Assembly (NCBI GenBank): GCA_016219645.1
Contig: JACRLR010000040.1
Span: forward strand, 124,001-188,000
DNA length: 64,000 bases
Source of the DNA: Nitrospirota bacterium
Lineage (GTDB): Bacteria > Nitrospirota > Nitrospiria > Nitrospirales > Nitrospiraceae
Direction: 5' to 3'
Position numbers and translations under genes: made by a program
Notes under the pieces: generated by a model
Databases searched by the model: none
Seen by the model: only the letters and a program-made list of their open reading frames with translations
What the model was told of the DNA's origin: nothing
In this document: positions 38,133 to 45,488 of the stretch, piece by piece
Position numbering within the stretch: the stretch's first letter is position 1
How the letters are laid out: each line of letters starts with the position of its first letter

Positions 38133-38574
38133 GCTGTGCGAGGCGATCGCGGAGAAGCGGGTCTTGAATGGTGGTCACACGCGCAGAAATTTCCTCGATC
38201 AGTGCTTCGTTCGCCGGTGCAATCGTTGTGCGAGGGGTGTCGGGCGATGCCGAGATGTGTCCGGCCTCCGGCAGCTCCCCTACCCGCAACACGACATCGG
38301 TAATGAGCTCCATGCCGGCCACACCGTTGAGTTTATGAATGAGTGACGGCTTGAGGAATGTGAGCTGATGGAGCCAGACACTGTTGTGGACCAGGATATA
38401 GAGTTTCTTAAAGCGGATCTGATCGGGCCAGGTATTTGACGCGATCGGCTCTCCGACGATAGAGCCCCAGTCTCGGCGCAATCGGTTCTCGAGTAACTTG
38501 GACTCGAGGCCCAAGCGACGAGCCAACCCTTCGAGGATGCTGGAAATAGAATCGATACGACCAGTGCCGCGCAT
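38086..38574 (-). CDS. dciA: DciA (DUF721) replicative helicase loader
   Basis: 162 residues with the DUF721 core: a leading helix (ISSILEGLARRLGLESKL), RRDWGSIVGEPIASNTWPDQIRFKKLYILV and VHNSVWLHQLTFLKPSLIHKLN. DciA is the ancestral bacterial protein that helps load DnaB helicase, replacing phage-derived DnaC/DnaI. Its place close to the dnaA-gyrA cluster supports that role. The C-terminal third is the usual variable, disordered-looking tail. It is convergent and overlapping with the preceding hypothetical gene. Confidence 0.85.
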   Translation of the reverse strand: MRGTGRIDSISSILEGLARRLGLESKLLENRLRRDWGSIVGEPIASNTWPDQIRFKKLYILVHNSVWLHQLTFLKPSLIHKLNGVAGMELITDVVLRVGELPEAGHISASPDTPRTTIAPANEALIEEISARVTTIQDPLLRDRLAQLMVQVLDQPRAPKAR

Positions 38575-38607
38575 AGCGGCATCATAACAAGAACAATGGT
38601 GGTATTC

Positions 38608-38628
38608 AGCAACCAGCTCTCAGTGGCC
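38608..38628. repeat. Short heptamer array (3 x CAGNNNN)
   Basis: Three 7 bp units (CAGCAAC, CAGCTCT, CAGTGGC) in the spacer between the divergent dciA and smpB genes, of the same unit type as the array inside queG. Confidence 0.45.
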
Positions 38629-38678
38629 CTTGAACGGTTGACAGCGATCTACCTCTGGATGTGAAAGTTTGACGCCTG

Positions 38679-39152
38679 ATGGGGAAAGAAAAGTCCAGCT
38701 TTGAAAAGGCGGTCGTAACGAATCGCAAGGCCTACCACGACTATTTTATTGAAGAAAAGTTCGAGGCAGGCATCATGCTCCAGGGGACGGAGGTCAAATC
38801 CATCCGAGAAGGACGCGTAAATCTACAAGATAGTTACGCCAGTGTGAAGGGCTCAGAGGTCTTCCTTCACCACTGCCACATCAGTCCCTACAGCCACGGT
38901 AACATCATGAATCACGACCCCCTCAGAACGCGGAAACTGCTTCTCCACCGCAAGGAGATTAATAAGCTGCTCGGGAAGACGCAACAGCAAGGACTCACAC
39001 TCATCCCGCTCCGCATCTATTTCTCCAAGCGGGGTCTTGCCAAGGTGGAGCTTGGACTGGCCAAAGGTAAGAAGCAGCATGATCGAAGGGAATCTATCAA
39101 GACGCGGGAGGCTGGTCGTGAAGTGGAACGGGCGATGAAAGAAAGAAGGTGA
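38679..39152 (+). CDS. smpB: SsrA-binding protein SmpB
   Basis: 157 residues. It shows the OB-fold core with [31 protein letters not shown]-type opening, the ISPYSHGN segment and a basic C-terminal tail ([23 protein letters not shown]) that occupies the empty mRNA channel during trans-translation. It delivers tmRNA to stalled ribosomes. I looked for ssrA in the following 190 bases and did not find its tRNA-like ends. Confidence 0.95.
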   Translation: MGKEKSSFEKAVVTNRKAYHDYFIEEKFEAGIMLQGTEVKSIREGRVNLQDSYASVKGSEVFLHHCHISPYSHGNIMNHDPLRTRKLLLHRKEINKLLGKTQQQGLTLIPLRIYFSKRGLAKVELGLAKGKKQHDRRESIKTREAGREVERAMKERR

Positions 39153-39243
39153 GTCCGGCGGGTCCTGTCACCGATCCGACCTAGCCGTACTCGCACCCCG
39201 CCCGGTGTAGGGACCCCGCTGCGTGCGGCTGGGTCTGTGAGAT

Positions 39244-39317
39244 CGGCGCCACCCGCCGACTGAGGGGAAAGGGGATCGCATGGCGTCTTTTTCGAAGGGA
39301 TTCAGAGGGTGGCGCCG
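39244..39317. repeat. Inverted repeat downstream of smpB
   Basis: CGGCGCCACCC (39244-39254) and GGGTGGCGCCG (39307-39317) are perfect 11 bp inverted repeats separated by about 52 bases. The intervening sequence includes GGGGAAAGGGG and a TTTTTCG run. Confidence 0.6.
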
Positions 39318-39338
39318 GTTGTCGCTCTCGGGTGCCAA

Positions 39339-39878
39339 TCAGCCAATCGCCCCAGCATTGCCACGGCTCTCCGCGACATTCCCAAACAAAGTGAGCACGG
39401 TGCCAATGCGACAGTAGTGTGGGCTGACAGTAACCAATTCGCCTTTATGGGTAAAGAAGTTTCCCACGGTTATGCGGACTTTTCTCCGTTGCATGAGGCA
39501 GGCTTCAAACACCGTGAGCCCGGTCGTCCGGTCTGCCACGGTGACCGAAGGAGGGTCATCGTGTGTTGGCGCATCACTGGTCTTAACATTGATAGTGAAA
39601 CGGCTCACACTAGTTGCTGAGAGTGCATTCCGTCTGATATGGCCGACACGGGTTCCCCGCTCATCGTATAGGTCCATCGTCAGGATCAACACCGATGGAT
39701 CGGGTTGTGTTTCCAACACCAATTGCTCCTTACCTTGAAGCTTGACGACGCCGTTCGTGTTTCGAAACACATTTGAGCCGACGTGTAGCTCAAGGCCCTG
39801 TTCAGGCTTCTCGATGTCAATCAGTTCAGGAGAGTCCGTGTCGCCGATGGTTTTGATTTGAAGCGGGTTGTTCATGTT
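39339..39878 (-). CDS. Hypothetical protein
   Basis: 179 residues from ATG at 39878. It is mostly beta in character (GLELHVGSNVFRNTNGVVKLQ, PSVLILTMDLYDERGTRVGHIRRNALSAT), recalling a small beta-solenoid or OB-like domain. It has no signal peptide and no recognised family. The frame remains open upstream to a GTG at 40001, but a well-formed promoter lies within that extension, so the shorter start is preferred. Confidence 0.6.
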   Translation of the reverse strand, partial: NMNNPLQIKTIGDTDSPELIDIEKPEQGLELHVGSNVFRNTNGVVKLQGKEQLVLETQPDPSVLILTMDLYDERGTRVGHIRRNALSATSVSRFTINVKTSDAPTHDDPPSVTVADRTTGLTVFEACLMQRRKVRITVGNFFTHKGELVTVSPHYCRIGTVLTLFGNVAESRGNAGAIG

Positions 39879-39959
39879 CCACCATGTGTCTACCGACGGG
39901 AAGAAGAACCGTCGATCGAGGAATCCTCTTTCCCAGTGACCCGTCGACGTATTTTCCGA

Positions 39960-39988
39960 AAGGTAGGCTATACGATCGTCCCTGTCAA
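39960..39988 (-). promoter_or_regulatory. Sigma-70-type promoter
   Basis: On the minus strand TTGACA (39983-39988), a 17 bp spacer and TACCTT (39960-39965). It would start transcription about 75 bases before the ATG at 39878. Confidence 0.5.
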
Positions 39989-40105
39989 GTCGTGTGTGCA
40001 CAGAGGGTGTACGGGCCTAAATCCTACTGAAGGTTCGTTAGGAATTGAAAAATGAAAAGTCCCTGTGCTACCCTGCTAGGTCGATCCCGCGAAGTTAGTA
40101 TAGAT

Positions 40106-40183
40106 GGTCCCATCGTCTAGCCTGGCCTAGGACGGAGCCCTCTCAAGGCTTAAACACGGGTTCAAATCCCGTTGGGACCACCA
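40106..40183 (+). tRNA. tRNA-Glu (anticodon CTC)
   Basis: A complete cloverleaf: acceptor GGTCCCA/TGGGACC with discriminator A and encoded CCA, D arm closed by GTC/GAC, anticodon stem GAGCC/GGCTT with loop CTCTCAA (anticodon CTC, reading GAG), and T arm ACGGG/CCCGT with loop TTCAAAT. Its 3' 32 bases are duplicated at 45110-45141, so this is the integration site of the element that follows. Confidence 0.93.
40152..40183 (+). repeat. attL-type direct repeat (within tRNA-Glu)
   Basis: 32 bp starting AAACACGGGTTC and ending GGACCACCA, covering the end of the variable loop, the T arm, the acceptor strand and CCA. Identical to 45110-45141. Confidence 0.9.
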
Positions 40184-40211
40184 CATTGTTTTTACGAAGT
40201 ATTTTTACCTT

Positions 40212-40247
40212 CATGTTTGAGGACCATTGGGTTGGTCCCTAAACATG
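40212..40247. other. Hairpin beside the attachment site
   Basis: CATGTTTGAGGACCA and TGGTCCCTAAACATG form a 13-of-15 bp stem around TTGGGT, between the tRNA and the integrase stop. No T-run follows on either strand. Confidence 0.5.
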
Positions 40248-40263
40248 GACTGGCACCTAGGCT

Positions 40264-41205
40264 CTAACTCGTCAGCATCCGTCTCGCCGGCTCTTCATAA
40301 AACGACACCACTTGCTTCAACCGCGTAGGCCGAATCATGGTGTAAATTTGGGTCGTGTCGATGCGCGCATGCCCGAGCAAGGCCCGAACCTGTTCCAAGT
40401 CATGCTGTTGCTCCAGCACTTCCATTGCAACCCCATGACGCAAATCATGGGGTTGCAGCATCGGGTACCCAATGAGCCGCCCATAGGTTTTGCAGAGCCG
40501 CCAGATATTTTTGCCTTGCATCGGTGCTCGACTCTTCCCAACGGTTCGCCGTCCCCACAGAGACCAGAACAGCGGGGTCTCTGGCCCGATCTGACCCATC
40601 GCGAGCGCCAACCGTTCGACGTAGGTATGGAGATACGTCATCACGCTTTCCGGCAACGGAATGTCCCGTGTCTGCCCGCCTTTCACGCGTACCCGCCGCA
40701 AGCCCCAGGTGCCGTCGAGGTGTCGGACTTGAAGCGTCGCGACCGACTCGCGCCGCATCCCGGTGTACCGCATGATCAGAAAGATCGCGATATCACGAGG
40801 CCGCTGACGTTGCTGGGCCGCGGCGATCAACGCATCCATGAGGGCCGGTGTCGGCACTTGTCGCGGTGGTTCCATGCGATGCGGTGGTCGGTCCATGGTC
40901 GCGATGGGATTCGCCTGCAGCACGCCCCGCTTCACGAGCCAAGCACAGAAGCTTGACAGCGTGGATTGTCGTGAGCGCATCGTACTCAGGGCAAGATCAC
41001 CGCTAGCCATCTCGTCCATCCACATCTGAATCGAAGACACCGTGAGATCAGTGGCGCGGGCCACCCGTCCCTGTTGGGATTTGACGAACATCAAAAACTG
41101 TTCGAGCACCCAGCGATAGCTTTGCACCCCTCCTTCCGTTTTGCCGCGCTGTTTGAGTTGGTACAGACAAAACTGCTCCACGAGATCCACTAACAGTTGC
41201 GTCAT
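40264..41205 (-). CDS. Tyrosine recombinase / integrase
   Basis: 313 residues from the chosen start (GGAGAGG 8 bases upstream of ATG). The N-terminal SAM-like core-binding domain occupies about residues 1-95. The catalytic domain shows the full set: Arg in TGMRRES (151), Lys in RVKGGQT (175), HDLRH (253-257), His in LLGHA (279) and the nucleophile Tyr in TTQIYTM (288). It should catalyse integration at the adjacent tRNA-Glu. The frame stays open 69 codons upstream, but that part is Arg/Gly-rich and unlike the family. Confidence 0.9.
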   Translation of the reverse strand: MTQLLVDLVEQFCLYQLKQRGKTEGGVQSYRWVLEQFLMFVKSQQGRVARATDLTVSSIQMWMDEMASGDLALSTMRSRQSTLSSFCAWLVKRGVLQANPIATMDRPPHRMEPPRQVPTPALMDALIAAAQQRQRPRDIAIFLIMRYTGMRRESVATLQVRHLDGTWGLRRVRVKGGQTRDIPLPESVMTYLHTYVERLALAMGQIGPETPLFWSLWGRRTVGKSRAPMQGKNIWRLCKTYGRLIGYPMLQPHDLRHGVAMEVLEQQHDLEQVRALLGHARIDTTQIYTMIRPTRLKQVVSFYEEPARRMLTS

Positions 41206-41560
41206 GGCATTGCCTCTCCGGCCCCTGCCACGACCACGACTTCGCCGGGGGAGAGTATGCGGAGGTACCATCCACCCGTCAAGCGGGGTCGGGAGCCATT
41301 CGCAACGGTCTTGTGTGAGCGATTCCGTGTCCATCGTCCGTTCTCTGGCCGTATGCGAAATCGGGGGAGTCTGACGACACCCCCGAACCCCCTTCTGCGC
41401 TCGCGTCGGCACGCCAGCGTCTCTTTGGTGGCAGCGCGGCGCGACAGAGCATCGGGCCAGCCTTCCTGCAACCTTCCAGGCCCGCCCGCTGCGAGGTGCG
41501 CCGCCCCGCGACTCGGATTGCTCCCTGCCCCGGAGGTGGTGGGGGGCAGGGAATGTATGG
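41206..41560. other. Spacer between integrase and zinc-ribbon gene
   Basis: GC-rich; it contains only the unsupported upstream extension of the integrase frame. I see no separate gene or clear promoter. Confidence 0.35.
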
Positions 41561-42010
41561 TTATCGGACCAGCGCCTTCAGTTGCTCTTTGTCCAACTTG
41601 GTTCCGAATTCCCGTTCCACTCGTTCGGCCATCTCGTTCCACGTTCGCCCAGCGGCTTTCATATCCTTGAGGACCGCAAGCGCCTTCGCCAACGAGCGGT
41701 TCTCTATAACGTCGGCCTCGGGTTGGCCTGTCCCAAACGCCTTGGCCATTTCTCTCCCCAACGAGTTTTGGATATCTTTTGGACTTACTGAAGCGACGAC
41801 GGGAACGGGCATCCTTTTCACTCGGCGGGGACGAGCCCAATAGTGACTCTTGCATCGAGGGCAGCGTACGGGCTTGTTGAGGCGACGAGGCCACCAGATG
41901 TTCCCGCAACGAAGACAGGTCTGCTGGTGGAGCACCGCTGATTCAGGACTTCCTTGTCCGAGTACTCTCGTGCGAGCAGGGTCGGTCCGTAATCCGTTGG
42001 AAACGCTCAC
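41561..42010 (-). CDS. Zinc-ribbon protein of the integrated element
   Basis: 149 residues from GTG, overlapping the HTH gene stop by 4 bases. The centre has a four-Cys zinc ribbon: CLRCGNIWWPRRLNKPVRCPRCKS. The C-terminal half is helical and charged (SLAKALAVLKDMKAAGRTWNEMAERVERE), resembling a small DNA-binding module. The role is unknown; it is probably a regulator or accessory of the element. Confidence 0.6.
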   Translation of the reverse strand: MSVSNGLRTDPARTRVLGQGSPESAVLHQQTCLRCGNIWWPRRLNKPVRCPRCKSHYWARPRRVKRMPVPVVASVSPKDIQNSLGREMAKAFGTGQPEADVIENRSLAKALAVLKDMKAAGRTWNEMAERVEREFGTKLDKEQLKALVR

Positions 42011-42288
42011 AACCTCTCCTCTAGAAATTGCGCCCCCGTTTTACCAGCCGGGGGCTGATCGGCCTGCGCGCGGCCGGCAGTGCCGCCCGGCGCGCGAGTC
42101 GAGCGTGCCCCAAACCTGGCCTCTGCGTTCCGCTGCATATAGGTACTGACTTCCTGTAGATCAAACCGTAACGCGGTCCTGACCCTTGTCGCAGGTATTT
42201 CACCCTTGCGAACCGCTCGCCGGATGGTGTCCGTGCTCACGCGAATGAAGGCGGCGAGTTCTTTGATCGACAAATCCGATGTCTTCAT
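42007..42288 (-). CDS. Excisionase-like helix-turn-helix protein
   Basis: 93 residues. The N-terminal 50 match MerR/excisionase-type winged HTH proteins: LSIKELAAFIRVSTDTIRRAVRKGEIPATRV followed by RFDLQEVSTYM. The tail is Gly/Ala/Pro-rich. GGAGGG lies just before the chosen ATG. It is first in an operon with the zinc-ribbon protein and could direct excision or repress the integrase. Three 10 bp direct repeats lie 63 bases upstream and are candidate binding sites. Confidence 0.75.
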   Translation of the reverse strand: MKTSDLSIKELAAFIRVSTDTIRRAVRKGEIPATRVRTALRFDLQEVSTYMQRNAEARFGARSTRAPGGTAGRAQADQPPAGKTGAQFLEERL

Positions 42289-42350
42289 AGGCCCTCCTTG
42301 GTTCAAACGTTCTCCCACCCTACGCTGGAGATTCCGCCCTGGGAATTAGG

Positions 42351-42380
42351 CAGATGTATGCTGATGTATCCAGATGTGCT
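42351..42380. promoter_or_regulatory. Three tandem decamer repeats (possible Xis/regulator sites)
   Basis: CAGATGTATG, CTGATGTATC and CAGATGTGCT are exactly adjacent 10 bp units, one helical turn each, in the region upstream of the HTH gene. A GGAATTAGGCAG sequence beside them (42342-42353) recurs at 42467-42478. Confidence 0.5.
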
Positions 42381-42627
42381 CTCTCGTGCGCATGCCATCG
42401 CGCTCAGGTGATCAGACCTGTATCCGCTCAGCGTGATGAGGAGCGTATAGCAATGAGGGGGAGAATGGAATTAGGCAGTTGAGGACAGCTGGGGACAGTA
42501 CAGGACAAATAGTCCTCTATTCTGTAACGGATCGTGCATTTTGTGAGCCAGCGGAGGAATGTGGTTGCCTTGACTCACCGCGTACAACGAGACGAAGATC
42601 GCTCATGCATTAGCAAGGAGGCCCGCA

Positions 42628-42837
42628 ATGGTCATGACGACGATTTCATCGAAATTTCAAATTGTGATCCCCAAGGAAGTGCGTGAAAAGCTGCATCTTA
42701 GTCCCAGACAGCGTCTTTACGTCGTGGCGAAGGGTGGGATCATTACCCTGGTGCCGGAAGTCCCCCTGAAATCACTCAAAGGTACGCTCAAGGGGATGTC
42801 CAAGACAGATCTTCGGGAGAAGAAGGACCGATTGTGA
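42628..42837 (+). CDS. AbrB/MazE-type antitoxin VapB
   Basis: A 69-residue SpoVT/AbrB-fold DNA-binding protein: TTISSKFQIVIPKEVREKLHLSPRQRLYVV is the swapped-hairpin core, and the C-terminal tail (LKGMSKTDLREKKDRL) would normally neutralise the toxin. AGGAGG is 6 bases before the ATG. Its stop overlaps the GTG of a truncated vapC, so it is probably an orphan antitoxin now. Confidence 0.85.
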   Translation: MVMTTISSKFQIVIPKEVREKLHLSPRQRLYVVAKGGIITLVPEVPLKSLKGTLKGMSKTDLREKKDRL

Positions 42838-42977
42838 AGGTCTTGCTGGATTCCAGCGGATGGATCGAATTCTTCACGGGTGGACCACTCGCCGAACGGT
42901 ATCTGCATCAAGAAGCTGAGGTGGTTACTGGCGACGCAGGTCTGAAGAACCTTCCGGGAGTGGTCTACGTCAAGTAG
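42834..42977 (+). pseudogene. vapC toxin remnant with internal deletion
   Basis: A 47-codon frame overlapping vapB by 4 bases (GTGA). It begins like a VapC PIN domain (KVLLDSSGWIEFFTGGPLAERY) and ends like one (VVTGDAGLKNLPGVVYVK), but the roughly 80 residues between are missing. The first Asp and the last acidic motif remain, while the central catalytic acids are gone. It should be inactive as a nuclease. Confidence 0.75.
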
Positions 42978-43234
42978 GTGGCCGATGCAGTCCTCTGTTC
43001 CAGCGTCAACAAAGATCCCCGGCCCTTTTAGATTCCCCCAAACGGCATCAAGTTCTCGAGCGCGCCGGCTCTAGAAGGATTTTGCCCCTCTTTGATTTTT
43101 GAATAGCATAATAAATCTATTGATAGTACGCTGGTCGACAAGGCCGGTAAGACTTCCTCACCGAAAAAAGCCCACCGAGCCTGCTGCTGTTAGAGTACGC
43201 CGTGTTCATCGCCACGGATCGTGGGAGATTGTGT

Positions 43235-44818
43235 ATGCGCTCACTTCGGGTGACGATTCTGGATCTGGTCACCAAGGGTCCCACGAAGTCCCTCTATACG
43301 CGCGTGATGAATCCAAATCTGGCGAGCATTATGCCGCAGGTCGTCGGGGTGTGGTGTGAGGAATTGGGCCATCAGGTGCGCTTTGTGTGCTACACCGGCC
43401 GAGAAGATCTCCACCAGGAATTGCTGAACGAGACGGATCTGGTGTTTATCGGGGCCTTTACCCGATCGGCGCTGACCGCCTATGCCATTAGTAATATGTA
43501 TCGCTCTCGCGGAGCCGTGACGGTGATAGGCGGGCCACATGCGCGCAGCTATCCGCAGGATGCCGCCAAGTATTTCGACTATGTGGTGGGGTTTACCGAC
43601 AAGAATCTGATTCACGATATTCTCGCCGATTGTTCCCCGCACCGTCCGCTTGGGGTCCAGCTCGCCGCGGCTCGACAGCCGACCGAGTTGCCGGGAGTCA
43701 AGGAACGGTGGAAATTCATCGAGCCGACCCTCGCCAAAGCTCCCACCTCCTTTAAAATGGTGCCCATGATCGGCAGCATGGGGTGTCCCTATACCTGCGG
43801 GTTTTGTGTGGACGCCAATGTTGATTATCAGCCCTTGTCATTTGACCAGATCAGTGAAGATTTGAAATTTCTGCGAACAAAGATGAAACGACCGATGGTG
43901 GGCTGGCACGACCCGAATTTCGGGGTCCGGTTTGAGGAGTATATGCGGGCAATCGAAACGGCGATTCCCCCCAATAGTATCGACTTTGTTGCAGAAAGTA
44001 CGCTGTCGCTGCTGTCCGAGCCCCATCTCAAGCGATTACGCGCAAATGGATTCAAGGCGATTTTGCCGGGCATTGAGTCGTGGTATGACATGGGAGAAAA
44101 ATCCAGGACGGGCCACCATACCGGACAAGAAAAGGTGAAGCAGGTGGCGGATCATATCAATTTGATCCTTCGCTATATCCCCTATGTCCAGGTCAATTTT
44201 GTGTTGGGAATGGATTCAGATCAGGGACCTGAGCCCTTTGAACTCACCAAGCAATTTTTGGATCTCGCCCCAGGGGCTTTTCCGGCGTTTAACCTGATTA
44301 CGGCATTTGGTCAAGCGGCCCCCTTTAACCGGGAATTGCAACGGGAAGGGCGGGTGCTGCCATTTCCCTTTCATTTTCTCGATAACCTTCACGCGATGAA
44401 TGTGCGTCCCAAGCATTATGCCTGGCCGGAATTTTATGATCATGTCGTGGATCTGTCGCAGCACGCGTTTTCCTGGCCGATGATTGCGAAGCGTGCGATG
44501 GTGAATCGGGGCTGGACTCCGAGATGGTTGAATTTCATTCGGTCGGTGTCGAGTGGGTTCGGCCAGATATATCACCACACGAAAATCCGAAGATTACTGG
44601 ATACGGATCTGTCGGTCCGACGGTTTATGGAAGGCGACACGTTGGTGGTGCCACCGTGTTATGCAAGAAAAGTTCGTGGAAAGCTGGGTCCGTTATGGGA
44701 CATGCTTCCTGACGGGGCGATCACGCACGATCATCATGCCTACCTGAACTCCTACCAGGAACCCGTTCCCAATTTTATCGAGGTGGGTCCACCATTGGCG
44801 GTGGAAAGTCCTACCTGA
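43235..44818 (+). CDS. Cobalamin-binding radical SAM protein
   Basis: 527 residues. The N-terminal B12-binding Rossmann domain (about 1-135; VTVIGGPHARSYP typical of the group) is followed by a radical SAM core with C184-x3-C188-x2-C191 in MGCPYTCGFC for the [4Fe-4S] cluster, and a long C-terminal domain. Such enzymes often methylate unreactive carbon or phosphorus centres or build lipids and natural products; the substrate is unknown. The start has GGGAG 8 bases upstream. It is the only evident metabolic cargo of the integrated element. Confidence 0.8.
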   Translation: MRSLRVTILDLVTKGPTKSLYTRVMNPNLASIMPQVVGVWCEELGHQVRFVCYTGREDLHQELLNETDLVFIGAFTRSALTAYAISNMYRSRGAVTVIGGPHARSYPQDAAKYFDYVVGFTDKNLIHDILADCSPHRPLGVQLAAARQPTELPGVKERWKFIEPTLAKAPTSFKMVPMIGSMGCPYTCGFCVDANVDYQPLSFDQISEDLKFLRTKMKRPMVGWHDPNFGVRFEEYMRAIETAIPPNSIDFVAESTLSLLSEPHLKRLRANGFKAILPGIESWYDMGEKSRTGHHTGQEKVKQVADHINLILRYIPYVQVNFVLGMDSDQGPEPFELTKQFLDLAPGAFPAFNLITAFGQAAPFNRELQREGRVLPFPFHFLDNLHAMNVRPKHYAWPEFYDHVVDLSQHAFSWPMIAKRAMVNRGWTPRWLNFIRSVSSGFGQIYHHTKIRRLLDTDLSVRRFMEGDTLVVPPCYARKVRGKLGPLWDMLPDGAITHDHHAYLNSYQEPVPNFIEVGPPLAVESPT

Positions 44819-45109
44819 ACGTTGGCCCGCATTAATGACATGGGTCTTCCGAAATGAGTGCCGACATGCCAAAGCCATGGGAGCTCATTATTCCAGCCCA
44901 CTCCACAGCCCACATTCGCTTTTTCTTTAACTCTTGGCTAGACCTGGCCTGAATAAGCTGGAGTAGGGTGGTGACAATGTTTTCCTAAACCGCTGGTCGG
45001 CGCCTCGATGCCTTCCCTTTCAATGGACGGTTGTTTTAGTCGCGCTGTCTTTCATATTAAGTAAGTCTTCCAGTCTCGCGTAAATTAAGGCGAAGTCGAG
45101 ATCGTGTTA
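44819..45109. other. Right end of the integrated element, non-coding
   Basis: About 290 bases between the radical SAM stop and the right attachment repeat. I see no gene, promoter or terminator here. Confidence 0.4.
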
Positions 45110-45141
45110 AAACACGGGTTCAAATCCCGTTGGGACCACCA
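45110..45141 (+). repeat. attR-type direct repeat (tRNA-Glu 3' end copy)
   Basis: Identical over 32 bases to 40152-40183. The upstream half of the tRNA is absent here, so this is a footprint of integration and not a gene. Confidence 0.9.
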
Positions 45142-45488
45142 ATCCCAAGCCTGCTCATGTCGTGCGTGCGCCTCCCCTAATCACTCGCGCACAAAAAATA
45201 TTCACGTAAGATGTTTCACCAGTGTGCGCTGTATCCCGAACTCATCGATCGAGCATGGCACAGGGATAGCTCGCCTCGGGCCATTTTCTACACTCGCCGC
45301 CAGTGGGGCAGGCCGCTCAGGCGAGTTCTTCTCGCGAGTATAGCGGTTCTATAGTCATGCCATGTGACTCACGCAGCAGGATGCACGGGGAAACATATCG
45401 CGCAAACTTCGTTGACGCCTCTATTGCCGGTTGTGTATAAAGAATGGTCCGTTTTCTCTTTCACTACGTATGGTGGGTAGACTCTTCT
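45142..45488. other. Intergenic region after the integrated element
   Basis: A gene-free stretch between the right attachment repeat and the deoxyhypusine synthase-like gene. It holds that gene's promoter near its end; I see nothing else. Confidence 0.45.
45412..45441 (+). promoter_or_regulatory. Promoter of the polyamine-type cluster
   Basis: TTGACG (45412-45417), an 18 bp spacer and TATAAA (45436-45441, preceded by TGTG). Its position only 2 bases before an ATG at 45444 argues that translation starts at 45489 instead. Confidence 0.55.

Larger units (their letters stand above)
40152..45141. mobile_element. tRNA-Glu-integrated genomic element, about 5 kb
   Basis: Bounded by 32 bp direct repeats of the tRNA-Glu 3' end (40152-40183 and 45110-45141). 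It encodes a tyrosine integrase next to the intact tRNA, a zinc-ribbon protein, an excisionase-like HTH protein, a vapB with truncated vapC, and a radical SAM enzyme. There are no replication or transfer genes, so it is a small integrative island or a decayed larger one. Orientation of the integrase toward the tRNA is usual for such islands. Confidence 0.85.

Noticed and set aside
39153-39338. Possible ssrA (tmRNA) gene after smpB
   Set aside because: Neither the GGGG-type 5' end with matching acceptor strand and CCA, nor a tag frame ending in an AA-stop sequence, could be found.
40212-40247. Terminator for the integrase gene
   Set aside because: The stem is good but neither strand has a following T-run; kept only as a hairpin.
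45110-45141. Second tRNA-Glu gene
   Set aside because: Only the 3' 32 bases match; the D arm, anticodon arm and 5' acceptor strand are missing.
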